Below, piece after piece: positions 34,472 to 42,286 of a stretch of DNA of 64,000 nt. The notes below the pieces were generated by a model. It made no database searches and was not told the origin of the DNA. It worked only from the letters and a program-made list of their open reading frames with translations. The stretch is from an uncultured Oscillospiraceae bacterium. Its GTDB lineage: Bacteria; Bacillota; Clostridia; Oscillospirales; Ruminococcaceae. The stretch spans positions 54,527 to 118,526 of the forward strand of contig UQMF01000008.1 of NCBI GenBank assembly GCA_900542145.1, given 5' to 3'. The first letter of the stretch is position 1. Each line of letters starts with the position of its first letter. The position numbers and the translations under genes are program-made.

Positions 34472-35173
34472 ATGGCAATAACATTTCAGGCATATGCTAC
34501 AAACAGCGGTGCCTATAAAATGAATAGACCGATGCCTGCTGGTTCTCCTGTGGGTATTATTGTGCATTCGACGGGCGCAAATAACCCGAATCTCAAGCGA
34601 TACGTCAATGCACCCGAGATTTGTGGGGAGAATCCCTACAAGAATTATTTCGACCGCCCGGATTGCGATGTGTGCCCACACGGGGTCATCGGGCTGGATA
34701 AGAACGGCGAGGTAAGGGCTGCGAAAATTCTCCCGTGGAATATCTGCTGCTGGGGCTGCGGAAACGGCTCGAAAGGCAGTTACAATTACAACCCTGCGTA
34801 CATACAGATTGAAATATGCGAGGACGATCTGACCGACAAGGACTACTTTCTCAAGGCGTTCAAGCTTATGGCACAGCTATGCAGCAGGCTGATGAAAAAT
34901 TATCCAACCATAAAACTGGAGAATATTGTAAGTCATCATGAAGCGCATCTCAGAGGGTACGCTTCCGGGCACGCCGACTGCGACCATTGGCTTGCGAAAT
35001 TCGGGTACGACATGAACTGGTTCAGAGAGTTGGTCAAAAACAACGGTGAAATCCCGGAAAAATACACGATTACTGCGATCAAGTCCTTTGAGGACAGGGC
35101 TCTCGCAGAAGCCAACAAGACAAGACTTGAACGGCTCGGGTTCGATGTGGAGATAACAAAGGAAGGAAAATGA
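34472..35173 (+). CDS. phage endolysin, N-acetylmuramoyl-L-alanine amidase
   Basis: 233 residues. Amidase_2 fold: GIIVHSTGANNP (zinc His), NYNPAYIQIEICED, and SHHEAHLRGYASGHADCDHW (zinc His and the cysteine/aspartate ligand block). The C-terminal 45 residues (YTITAIKSFEDRALAEANKTRLERLGFDV) look like a short SPOR-like wall-binding repeat. ATG 34472 follows AAAGAGGTG. Cuts the peptide from the glycan at lysis. The holin gene follows. Confidence 0.9.
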   Translation: MAITFQAYATNSGAYKMNRPMPAGSPVGIIVHSTGANNPNLKRYVNAPEICGENPYKNYFDRPDCDVCPHGVIGLDKNGEVRAAKILPWNICCWGCGNGSKGSYNYNPAYIQIEICEDDLTDKDYFLKAFKLMAQLCSRLMKNYPTIKLENIVSHHEAHLRGYASGHADCDHWLAKFGYDMNWFRELVKNNGEIPEKYTITAIKSFEDRALAEANKTRLERLGFDVEITKEGK

Positions 35174-35177
35174 GACT

Positions 35178-35513
35178 ATGGTAGAAATACTTAGTGCGAT
35201 TCGAGAAAATCTGATTATGGTGAGTGCGTTCCTCGTCCCTCTGATTCTTATGAGAGCCGCCGATATTATCCTCGGCGTGGCGATATCTCGTAGAAACAGC
35301 GTTGCTTGGGACTGGAAGAAATTCCTATGGGGTTTGTTCTATACAATCTGCTTTGCTGCGGGAACTGGGCTGTTTACTGTGAGCATCAGTATGATAGAGC
35401 CGATTGCCAGGGTATACAATATCGTGGGTGACGAGACTACTCTTACTATGCTCAACGGGATAAGTATACTGGCAATGTGCGGAATAATCCTTACAATTAC
35501 GGTAACGGAATAA
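35178..35513 (+). CDS. phage holin
   Basis: 111 residues with three helices (about 13-34, 46-70, 88-108) and charged loops, placed directly behind the endolysin as lysis cassettes usually are. GGAAGG is 11 bases before the ATG. The family resembles toxin-secretion/phage-lysis holins of Clostridia. Confidence 0.78.
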   Translation: MVEILSAIRENLIMVSAFLVPLILMRAADIILGVAISRRNSVAWDWKKFLWGLFYTICFAAGTGLFTVSISMIEPIARVYNIVGDETTLTMLNGISILAMCGIILTITVTE

Positions 35514-35581
35514 TTCTTTGAAATTAAGGGCGTGTGCGTTATAGCTGCGCCCTTTTCTTCATAGAGAAGGGAGATCAAAAA

Positions 35582-36334
35582 ATGTCAGATAATAATGACA
35601 AGCTTCTTAATTACGAGGGGTTAAAATATTATGACGAAAAAATAAAGGAAGAAATAGCTAATTCTGGTATCGGAAGTATTATTGATGATTCTTCCATAAA
35701 TGACGCAAATAAAACTTGGAGTGCAAAGAAAATAAGTGAAAGTGTTGGTGTTGGTAAAGCTGGTACTGGCGAGAATTCAGAAATCTTTAATAACTATAAA
35801 GACAACGATGCTCATGGTAAATACTCTCACGCTGAAGGACTAAGAACGCATGCTAATGATTTTTCACATGCAGAAGGACTTGATACCCAAGCAACTGGAG
35901 ATTGCTCACATGCCGAGGGCGCTAATACAATCGCTTCTGGTAATAAAGCACACGCCGAAGGTTTTAATACAACCGCTTCTGGAGAGGACTCTCATGCCGA
36001 GGGTTATATGACTATTGCCTCAAACATAGTTGCACATGCAGGGGGAACAGGTAGCGAGGCTTCTAAAGAAGGTTCTTTTGTGCATGGACAGGTAGTTAAA
36101 GCGAGTAGTAATAACTATGAAGGGGCACTTCGCGTTCTTAAATCAATTTCCGCTAATGATGGTGGGGTTCTGCGTAACATATACGCCAAAGCGGCATTTC
36201 CCGATACACAATCCGGAAAATTTACTTATATAACTGCATCGGGCACTTCAATTCAAAACCCACAGACGTTTGGTAACGCCTTTAACATAACTGGTACAAC
36301 TACCATAACGGTCAATTTATCCAATATAAAATAA
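35582..36334 (+). CDS. phage tail fibre with YadA-type head repeats
   Basis: 250 residues. Six repeats of about 14 residues with the pattern SHAEG-x-T-x-A-x-G run from about residue 80 to 165, the left-handed beta-roll of trimeric adhesins. A C-terminal beta domain follows. ATG 35582 has AAGGGAG upstream. Probably binds the host surface. Its stop overlaps the ATG of the next small gene (TAATG). Confidence 0.8.
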   Translation: MSDNNDKLLNYEGLKYYDEKIKEEIANSGIGSIIDDSSINDANKTWSAKKISESVGVGKAGTGENSEIFNNYKDNDAHGKYSHAEGLRTHANDFSHAEGLDTQATGDCSHAEGANTIASGNKAHAEGFNTTASGEDSHAEGYMTIASNIVAHAGGTGSEASKEGSFVHGQVVKASSNNYEGALRVLKSISANDGGVLRNIYAKAAFPDTQSGKFTYITASGTSIQNPQTFGNAFNITGTTTITVNLSNIK

Positions 36335-36444
36335 TGGCTAAGATTTTTTACAAGCGTATTATTGCGAAAGAAATAACCCTGGCGGATGTCCCAGTTCGGT
36401 GGAGAGCTCAGGTCGAGAAAATGCTGAACGCCAGCATAGACTAA
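36334..36444 (+). CDS. 36-residue phage protein (CD1375/XkdX-like)
   Basis: MAKIFYKRIIAKEITLADVP then VRWRAQVEKML: the small protein found just after tail-fibre genes in many Firmicute phages, with the usual two-helix pattern and V-P-x-R-W motif. Overlaps the tail-fibre stop by one base. Function unknown. Confidence 0.7.
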   Translation: MAKIFYKRIIAKEITLADVPVRWRAQVEKMLNASID

Positions 36445-36476
36445 CCCGAAACGTAGGGCAAAATTCATTGAGATAG

Positions 36477-36500
36477 TTTTACACGATTTTACACGATTTT
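36477..36500. repeat. paired TTTTACACGAT repeats near attR (possible integrase arm sites)
   Basis: Two units 10 bp apart, matching the pair at 21756-21779 at the other end of the element. The 36501-36557 stretch shows no gene. Confidence 0.5.
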
Positions 36501-36557
36501 CTTGCTGGCAAGTTCGCCAAACCGCATTGCAAAGCGGAATTCCACTGCTCGCTGCAA

Positions 36558-36617
36558 GGACTTAAAATCCCTCGGTAGAAATACCATACCGGTTCAAGTC
36601 CGGTCAGCGGCACCAGT
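36558..36617 (+). repeat. attR: 60-bp copy of the tRNA-Leu 3' part
   Basis: Identical to 21554-21613. The 5' half of the tRNA is missing, so this is not a functional tRNA. Confidence 0.95.
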
Positions 36618-36622
36618 CGGGT

Positions 36623-36662
36623 ACCCCGACACGTTTTATGCGTGTTGGGGTGCTTCTTTTTT
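36623..36662 (+). terminator. original tRNA-Leu terminator, displaced by the element
   Basis: ACCCCGACACG / CGTGTTGGGGT stem (one G-T pair), then GCTTCTTTTTT, six bases after attR. Confidence 0.82.
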
Positions 36663-36714
36663 ATATGCTAATTCATGTTTCAATTTAGCATATTTCATTC
36701 CGCTAAAAATCCCC

Positions 36715-36743
36715 TTGACATATTTTCTCGCAGCATATATAAT
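36715..36743 (+). promoter_or_regulatory. sigma-A promoter of the GH31 gene
   Basis: TTGACA at 36715-36720 and TATAAT at 36738-36743 with a 17-bp spacer. Confidence 0.9.
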
Positions 36744-36776
36744 AAGTACAGAATAATTCTCGAAAGGAATATCGCC

Positions 36777-38867
36777 ATGACCGTAAATACCGAAAACAAT
36801 AAACTGACCGTATCCTTTGGCGGAGCCCGGCTTATCGTCGAGCCCTGGGGCGAAAGCTCCGTAAGAGTGCGCATGTACCCGGAAGCAGCGGAAATCCCGG
36901 AGTGCGAGCGGCTGAGCGGCTCATCGTATTACAGCGCCCTGACCGAGCCGGTTTCCCATAACTGCACGATACGCAGCGAGGAGATCGACACCACCGATCC
37001 CTGGTACAAGGGGGAGGAATACGCGAAGTATCACCAGACCGGCACCGATTACTTCCTCACCAACGGAAAACTCACGGTGAAGCTCGACAACGAGGGCAGG
37101 CTCAGCTTCCGGAATCAGCGCGGCGAAGTGCTCACCGAGGAATACTGGCGCGACCGCAACCGCATAAACCGCTACTGCGTTCCCCTGCGTATCACCGGCC
37201 GTGAACTCAAGCCCCACCAGGGCGGCACGGATTACGAGGTAACCGCGCGCTTTGAAGCCTATGACAACGAAAAGATTTTCGGAATGGGACAGTACCAGGA
37301 CAGCCACCTGAATAAGAAGGGCTCCGTGCTGGAGCTCTGCCACAGGAATTCCCAGGCGAGTGTTCCGTTCTACATCTCCAGCCGCGGCTACGGATTCCTC
37401 TGGAACAATCCGGCGGTAGGAACCGCGACCTTCGGCATGAACAAGACTGAGTGGTATGCAAAGAGCGCAAAGTACCTGGACTACTTCATAACCGCCGGCG
37501 ACACCCCTGCGGAGATCACGGGGCATTACACCGCGGCGGCAGGGCGCGCCCCCAGAATGCCGGAATACGGACTGGGCTACTGGCAGTGCAAGCTGCGTTA
37601 CCGCAACCAGGAGGAGATACTCGCGGTGGCGCGCGAACACAAGCGCCGTGGACTGCCGATGGACGCCATTGTCGTGGATTTCTTCCACTGGACAATGCAG
37701 GGCGACTTCAAGTTCGAGCCGCGCGATTGGCCCGACCCGGAAGCAATGGTGAAGGAGCTCAGGGAGCTTGGCATTGAAACCGTCGTATCCGTATGGCCCA
37801 CCATCGACGAGCGCAGCGAGAATTTCGGTGAGATGGCAGACAAGGGAATGCTGGTATCCGCTGATCGCGGCAGCGGTCTGCACATGACCTGGATGGGCAA
37901 CACGGTGTTCTATGACGCGACGAATCCTGAAGCGCAGAAGTTCGTCTGGGAGAAGTGCCGCGAGAACTACTACAGCAAGGGTATCCGCTGCTTCTGGCTG
38001 GACGAGGCGGAGCCGGAATACGGTCCTTACGACTTCGACAACTACCGCTACTATGCAGGCACAGCGCTTCAGTGCACGAACATCTATCCGCTGATGTACG
38101 CCAAGGGATTCTACGACGGACTGAAGGAAGCCGGCGAAAAGGACATACTCAGCCTGGTCCGCTGCGCCTGGGCAGGAAGCCAGAAATATGGTGTTCTCAC
38201 TTGGTCCGGGGATATTCACTCCAGCTTCCGTGCGATGAGGGAACAGCTCCAGGCTGGGCTTTCCATGAGCGTTGCCGGGATTCCCTGGTGGACTTCGGAC
38301 ATCGGCGGATTCCTCGGCGGAAATATCCAGGACGAGGGATTCCGGGAGCTGCTGGTGCGCTGGTTCGCGTGGGGGTGCTTCTGCCCTGTGTTCAGAATGC
38401 ACGGCGAGCGGTCCCCCTGGTATGAGCGCGAGCAGGAGTTCATAAACGGCGTGCGCCAGCTCACCTCCGGACAGGATAACGAGGTATGGAGCTTCGGCGA
38501 GGACAACTACGAGATACTGAAAAAGTACCTCTTCGTGCGCGAGAATCTCCGCCCGTACATGAGAAAGACCATGGACGAGTGCACCGCCGCCGGAACTCCG
38601 GTAATGCGCCCTCTGTGGTTTGAGTTCCCGGAGGACAGCGAATCCTGGAACATCGAGGACGAATACACCCTTGGTTCCGCGCTGCTGGTTGCTCCGGTCA
38701 CCGAAGCCGGAGTCAAGGAGCGCAGCGTGTACCTCCCCGGCGGCACCGTGTGGAGGGACGCAAACACCGGCACAGTATACAAGGGCGGACAGCGCGTCAC
38801 AGTACCTGCGCCGCTGGACGTAATTCCGGTGTTCGTCCGTGACAACGCCGAGATGACGGTATTCTGA
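36777..38867 (+). CDS. glycoside hydrolase family 31 (alpha-glucosidase/alpha-xylosidase type)
   Basis: 696 residues, cytoplasmic (no signal peptide). N-terminal beta domain, then the barrel: VVDFFHWTMQGDFKFEP, IRCFWLDEAEPEYG with the nucleophile Asp, TSDIGGF and FRMHGERSPW. The F-W-L-D-E-x-E signature, rather than W-x-D-M-N-E, points to the YicI-like alpha-xylosidase branch. ATG 36777 follows GAAAGGAA. Releases alpha-linked sugars from plant or host oligosaccharides. sfsA overlaps it by one base. Confidence 0.88.
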   Translation: MTVNTENNKLTVSFGGARLIVEPWGESSVRVRMYPEAAEIPECERLSGSSYYSALTEPVSHNCTIRSEEIDTTDPWYKGEEYAKYHQTGTDYFLTNGKLTVKLDNEGRLSFRNQRGEVLTEEYWRDRNRINRYCVPLRITGRELKPHQGGTDYEVTARFEAYDNEKIFGMGQYQDSHLNKKGSVLELCHRNSQASVPFYISSRGYGFLWNNPAVGTATFGMNKTEWYAKSAKYLDYFITAGDTPAEITGHYTAAAGRAPRMPEYGLGYWQCKLRYRNQEEILAVAREHKRRGLPMDAIVVDFFHWTMQGDFKFEPRDWPDPEAMVKELRELGIETVVSVWPTIDERSENFGEMADKGMLVSADRGSGLHMTWMGNTVFYDATNPEAQKFVWEKCRENYYSKGIRCFWLDEAEPEYGPYDFDNYRYYAGTALQCTNIYPLMYAKGFYDGLKEAGEKDILSLVRCAWAGSQKYGVLTWSGDIHSSFRAMREQLQAGLSMSVAGIPWWTSDIGGFLGGNIQDEGFRELLVRWFAWGCFCPVFRMHGERSPWYEREQEFINGVRQLTSGQDNEVWSFGEDNYEILKKYLFVRENLRPYMRKTMDECTAAGTPVMRPLWFEFPEDSESWNIEDEYTLGSALLVAPVTEAGVKERSVYLPGGTVWRDANTGTVYKGGQRVTVPAPLDVIPVFVRDNAEMTVF

Positions 38868-39517
38868 TGAAGTATGAGGATATAGTCCCGGGAATATTCC
38901 TGCGCAGGCTGAACCGGTTCGTTGCCGAGGTCAGCGTTGACGGGGAAGTGCAGAGGGCGCATGTCCGGAATACCGGCCGGTGTACCTGCGTGCTGCACAC
39001 CGGCTTGGAAGTCAGCCTTCAGCGGAGCCGTGATCCGGGACGTTCCACACCCTACACGCTCATCGCGGTGGATTCCTCGGATTACGGCTGGGTGAATCTC
39101 GACAGCCTAGCGCCGAACAAGCTGGCAGGGGAGTGGCTCGCCGCACAGGGATTCACCTCCATCAAGCCGGAATTCCGCTTCGGTCAGAGCCGGATAGACT
39201 TCTACGCCGAACGCGGCGGAGAGCGCTGGCTGGTGGAGGTCAAGGGCTGCACCCAGGCGCAGGACGGCGTCGGGAAATTCCCGGACGCGCCCACGGCCCG
39301 TGGTGCAAAGCACCTCCGGGAACTTTCCGGAGCCATCTCGGGAGGATTCCGCCCGATGATCGCGTTCGTGATCATGCTGAGGGACGTGGAGGTGGTGGAG
39401 CCGAATTCTGCCATCGACCCGCAGTTCGCCGAGGAGTACAGCCGAGCAACTGCGGCAGGCGTGGCGACAGCGTTCGTTCCCTGCGACTGTACCGCTGATT
39501 CAGTCGTGCTAAGATAG
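38867..39517 (+). CDS. sfsA: SfsA family DNA/RNA-binding nuclease-like protein
   Basis: 216 residues. OB-like N-terminus (FLRRLNRFVAEVSVDGE, HVRNTGRC) and a nuclease-type C-terminal core, EFRFGQSRIDFYAE and WLVEVKGCTQ, with the D and ExK residues of the PD-(D/E)xK fold. Known originally as sugar fermentation stimulation protein; its exact role is unsettled. ATG overlaps the GH31 stop (TGATG). Confidence 0.92.
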   Translation: MKYEDIVPGIFLRRLNRFVAEVSVDGEVQRAHVRNTGRCTCVLHTGLEVSLQRSRDPGRSTPYTLIAVDSSDYGWVNLDSLAPNKLAGEWLAAQGFTSIKPEFRFGQSRIDFYAERGGERWLVEVKGCTQAQDGVGKFPDAPTARGAKHLRELSGAISGGFRPMIAFVIMLRDVEVVEPNSAIDPQFAEEYSRATAAGVATAFVPCDCTADSVVLR

Positions 39518-39520
39518 AAA

Positions 39521-39552
39521 AAATCCCGTTGGTCATAAGATCAACGGGATTT
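39521..39552. terminator. bidirectional terminator between sfsA and cyclophilin genes
   Basis: 14-bp stem AAATCCCGTTGGTC / GATCAACGGGATTT with one G-T pair and an ATAA loop. Confidence 0.78.
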
Positions 39553-39554
39553 CG

Positions 39555-40631
39555 TTATGCTTCTGTCGTGTCGATTGTCGATATTGAGCTTTCGGCGGTC
39601 TGCGGTGTTACCTCAGCCGTCCGTGTACTCTCAGCGGACTGCGCCGTAGTCCCGGCTTCGCCCGTGCCGGTGGATTCAGCGGTCGAATCCTTTGTTGGCT
39701 GCGCTGCGGAATTCTGCTGTGCGCCGGGCTTGCTTGTCTTGCTGCCGGATTCGCTCTCCGCCTCGGCGGTGCTTGTCTTGTAGGTTTCGATGGTCACTGA
39801 AGATATCACGATATCCGTAATTGGCATTGACTTCTCGCCCTGGGCGTTGGTGGTGACATTCACTTCAGAGATCTTGTCCAGTACGTCCAGCCCTTCGTAA
39901 ACCTGCCCAAACACCGTGTAGGCTCCGTCGTAGGCGTAAATTCCGCCGACTTGGGCGTATTTCAGACCAGCGTTGTTCTTGCTGGTGAGCATTTTCGCGT
40001 TGTTGCTGTAGTAGGACTGCTGATAGGAATTCACCTTCGCTTTGTCGGAGGAAGCCTCCCAGGTAGCTTCAGCAGCCTCCGAAGCGAGTGCGTCCGCCTG
40101 GGACTGTACCTTTGAAGCGTCCGTGCCGAGAATGTTCTGGGGTTCCTTGTTGTTAATTATGTAGAATTGCACTGAATTCTGACCGTACTGGTCTGCGACA
40201 TAACCGAGCGCACCGTAGAAGTTCCTGGCATTTTCGTTGACCTCGACCGGGAATGTGGTCGCCGCGCTGGAGGAACCCGACGCCGTGGAATCCTCGCCGG
40301 TGTACGCGGCGGACCCTCCGGTGCCATCTCCGTAGAGGGAGCCGCCCTGGATAACGTTATCCTTTACGACACGGTGTATCTTCAGTCCGTTGTAGTAGCC
40401 GCTTTCCGCAAGCTTTATGAAATTCTCGACGCCCACCGGCGCGATATCCGGGAAAAGCTTTGCCTTCATCGTGCCATAATCCTTGATCTCAATGACGGCG
40501 ATCTTGTCACCATCGGCAAAGGTGATGTCCCCGATATTGCCCGAGTTCCCGGATTTGCCGGAGCACCCGGCGGAGGATATCAACATTCCGGCGGCGAGTA
40601 CCGCGCTCAGAAGAATGCGTTTGATGTTCAT
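39555..40631 (-). CDS. cyclophilin-type peptidylprolyl isomerase lipoprotein, copy 3
   Basis: 358 residues. Lipobox SAGC near residue 23. The cyclophilin core runs from IAVIEIKDYGTMKAKLFPD, with GLKIHRVVKDNVIQGG and YTVFGQVYEGLDVL, but about 45 residues are inserted before the last strands. The C-terminal 60 residues are low-complexity (STAEAESESGSKTS, then many T/E/S). Helps proline isomerisation of secreted proteins outside the membrane. Last of three tandem relatives. Confidence 0.86.
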   Translation of the reverse strand: MNIKRILLSAVLAAGMLISSAGCSGKSGNSGNIGDITFADGDKIAVIEIKDYGTMKAKLFPDIAPVGVENFIKLAESGYYNGLKIHRVVKDNVIQGGSLYGDGTGGSAAYTGEDSTASGSSSAATTFPVEVNENARNFYGALGYVADQYGQNSVQFYIINNKEPQNILGTDASKVQSQADALASEAAEATWEASSDKAKVNSYQQSYYSNNAKMLTSKNNAGLKYAQVGGIYAYDGAYTVFGQVYEGLDVLDKISEVNVTTNAQGEKSMPITDIVISSVTIETYKTSTAEAESESGSKTSKPGAQQNSAAQPTKDSTAESTGTGEAGTTAQSAESTRTAEVTPQTAESSISTIDTTEA

Positions 40632-40661
40632 GATTATTTCCTTTCCCGTGATTCAAGAAGA

Positions 40662-41489
40662 TCAGCCGGCGTTGTATACCTTCACTGTCTTGATGATGAT
40701 GTCCTCTACAGGCTGGCTCTTTTCTCCGCTGGCGTTTTCGGTAACGTCCACGATTGCAATGCTGTCAATCACGTCGAATCCTTCAACGACCTGACCGAAA
40801 ACAGTGTAGCCGCCGTCAAGGTAGAAGGTTCCGCCCTGCTTGTACTTGTCGATCTCCGCCTGTGTAGGAGCCTTGAACCAGTCAACTACCGCACTGTATT
40901 CCTTTTCGAGGTAGTCGTAGTAGTTGTACTCCATGGAGCCTTCCTGGTACTGGCTCTTGTACTGGTTTGCGGTGCTAACGTTCTTTTCTGCCTGGGATAT
41001 GTCGATTCCGTCAATGTCCTGAGCTTCCTTGTTGTTCACGATGTAGAACTGAGTGGAATTCCTGCCGGCGGCGTTGGCGTAGCAGAGTGCGCCGTAGAAA
41101 TGACGTGCATTCCTGTTGATCTCGGTGCCAAAATCGGTAGCGGAGTTTCCGTCGCCGGTGTACGCGGCATTTCCGCCGGTGCCGTCGCCGTTCTCGGAGC
41201 CGCCCTGCATCATGAATCCCTCGATAACACGGTGAATGTTCTTCCCGTCGTAGTATCCTTGGTCCGCAAGCTGCTTGAAGTTCTCAACGCCGATAGGCGC
41301 GATGTCAGGGAACAGCTTTGCCTTGATGGTGCCGTAGCCCTCGATCTCAATCTCTGCAACGGTGTCGCCGGAGGAGATCGTAACCTCGCCGATGTTGCCG
41401 CTGGTATCCTCCGCCTTCTGGCAGGCTGTAACGCCTGTCAGACAGAGAACTGACAGAACTGCACCGATGATAAGCTTTTTGATTTTCAT
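40662..41489 (-). CDS. cyclophilin-type peptidylprolyl isomerase lipoprotein, copy 2
   Basis: 275 residues. Lipobox VTAC at residues 20-23. Core blocks EIEGYGTIKAKLFPDIAP, KNIHRVIEGFMMQGG and GYTVFGQVVEGFDVID match copy 3 closely. The insert after FYIVNNKEAQ is again present, with a different sequence. Gaps of 14 and 30 bp to its neighbours place it in the same transcript. Confidence 0.88.
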   Translation of the reverse strand: MKIKKLIIGAVLSVLCLTGVTACQKAEDTSGNIGEVTISSGDTVAEIEIEGYGTIKAKLFPDIAPIGVENFKQLADQGYYDGKNIHRVIEGFMMQGGSENGDGTGGNAAYTGDGNSATDFGTEINRNARHFYGALCYANAAGRNSTQFYIVNNKEAQDIDGIDISQAEKNVSTANQYKSQYQEGSMEYNYYDYLEKEYSAVVDWFKAPTQAEIDKYKQGGTFYLDGGYTVFGQVVEGFDVIDSIAIVDVTENASGEKSQPVEDIIIKTVKVYNAG

Positions 41490-41503
41490 TTGTATTGCCT
41501 TTC

Positions 41504-42277
41504 TTATTCCTCGCTGGAGTATGTGGAGATGGTAACGGACTTGACGAAGATATCCTCCAGCGGCTTGTATGTCTTTTCGTCGGACTGCCGCGCGGTGATT
41601 TTCTCTATCACGTCGATTCCCTCGTATGCCTGTCCGAATACAGTGACATAGCCTGCCATGCCGAATACGCCGCCGACTTCCATGAATTTGTCGAACAGGT
41701 TGTCAAGATTCGCCTTCTGCTCAGCGGTGTACTTGTCGGATTCCTTCATGGAGTTCTTGAGCTCGTCTATCTGCTCCTGGGTCATGGTGTCGTCGTTGTC
41801 ACAGATGATGTAGCGCGCGTCGGAGTACCCCGGAAGCTCGGAATAAGCCACCAGCGCCCCCTGGAACGGCCACAGATTCACGTTGTATTCATGCTCCAGC
41901 GCCTCGGAATCATCGTCCCTGCCGACATACTGTCCCTTATCGTTAAGGTGCATTCCTGCCATGAAGTAGGTGTCCTTGACGATGGCGTTAATGCTGCTGT
42001 TGTTGTATTCACCGGCATTCGCGCGCTCGATGAACTTCGCGACAGTCTTGGGGCAGTACTGATCGTAGAGCACTGCGCGGATCTCCCCGAGGTCGGTGTC
42101 GAATATCGCGATGGTATCCCCGTCCCTGGGTCCCTCGAGCTGCACGAGGTCAATGCTAGTGAAGTCGTAGTCCGCCATTGCGTTGTAGTCGGAACTTGTA
42201 ACGGTGCAGCCGGACATTCCCAGCGCGGAAACTGCTACGGTGATTGCCGCGAAAGCGGCTAAAAGTTTCTTTTTCAT
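41504..42277 (-). CDS. cyclophilin-like lipoprotein, copy 1 (degenerate active site)
   Basis: 257 residues. Lipobox MSGC at residues 21-24. It has the same order of elements (TIAIFDTDLGEIRAVLYDQ, YVTVFGQAYEGIDVIEK), but the catalytic stretch HRVxxxxxxQGG is replaced by NAIVKDTYFMAGM, so isomerase activity is doubtful. It may only bind proline-containing peptides. Starts nine bases after cysS. Confidence 0.8.
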   Translation of the reverse strand: MKKKLLAAFAAITVAVSALGMSGCTVTSSDYNAMADYDFTSIDLVQLEGPRDGDTIAIFDTDLGEIRAVLYDQYCPKTVAKFIERANAGEYNNSSINAIVKDTYFMAGMHLNDKGQYVGRDDDSEALEHEYNVNLWPFQGALVAYSELPGYSDARYIICDNDDTMTQEQIDELKNSMKESDKYTAEQKANLDNLFDKFMEVGGVFGMAGYVTVFGQAYEGIDVIEKITARQSDEKTYKPLEDIFVKSVTISTYSSEE

Positions 42278-42286
42278 TCAGTGTCC

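Larger units (their letters stand above)
21554..36617 (+). mobile_element. 15-kb scrambled prophage integrated in tRNA-Leu
   Basis: Bounded by perfect 60-bp att repeats, with an integrase remnant next to attL and late phage genes toward attR. GC content and codon use are clearly lower than in the flanking chromosome. Many genes are truncated and abut in opposite directions with no transposase between them, so the element looks deleted and rearranged. It cannot excise by itself because the integrase lacks its N-terminal half. Accessory cargo: TIR-like/membrane pair and RelA/SpoT operon. Confidence 0.92.

Noticed and set aside
35820..36060. Tandem repeats as a CRISPR array
   Set aside because: They are imperfect, in frame and encode SHAEG-type beta-roll repeats of a tail fibre.
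36558..36617. Second tRNA-Leu
   Set aside because: Only the 3' 58 bases are present; the acceptor 5' strand and D-arm are missing, so it is an att copy.
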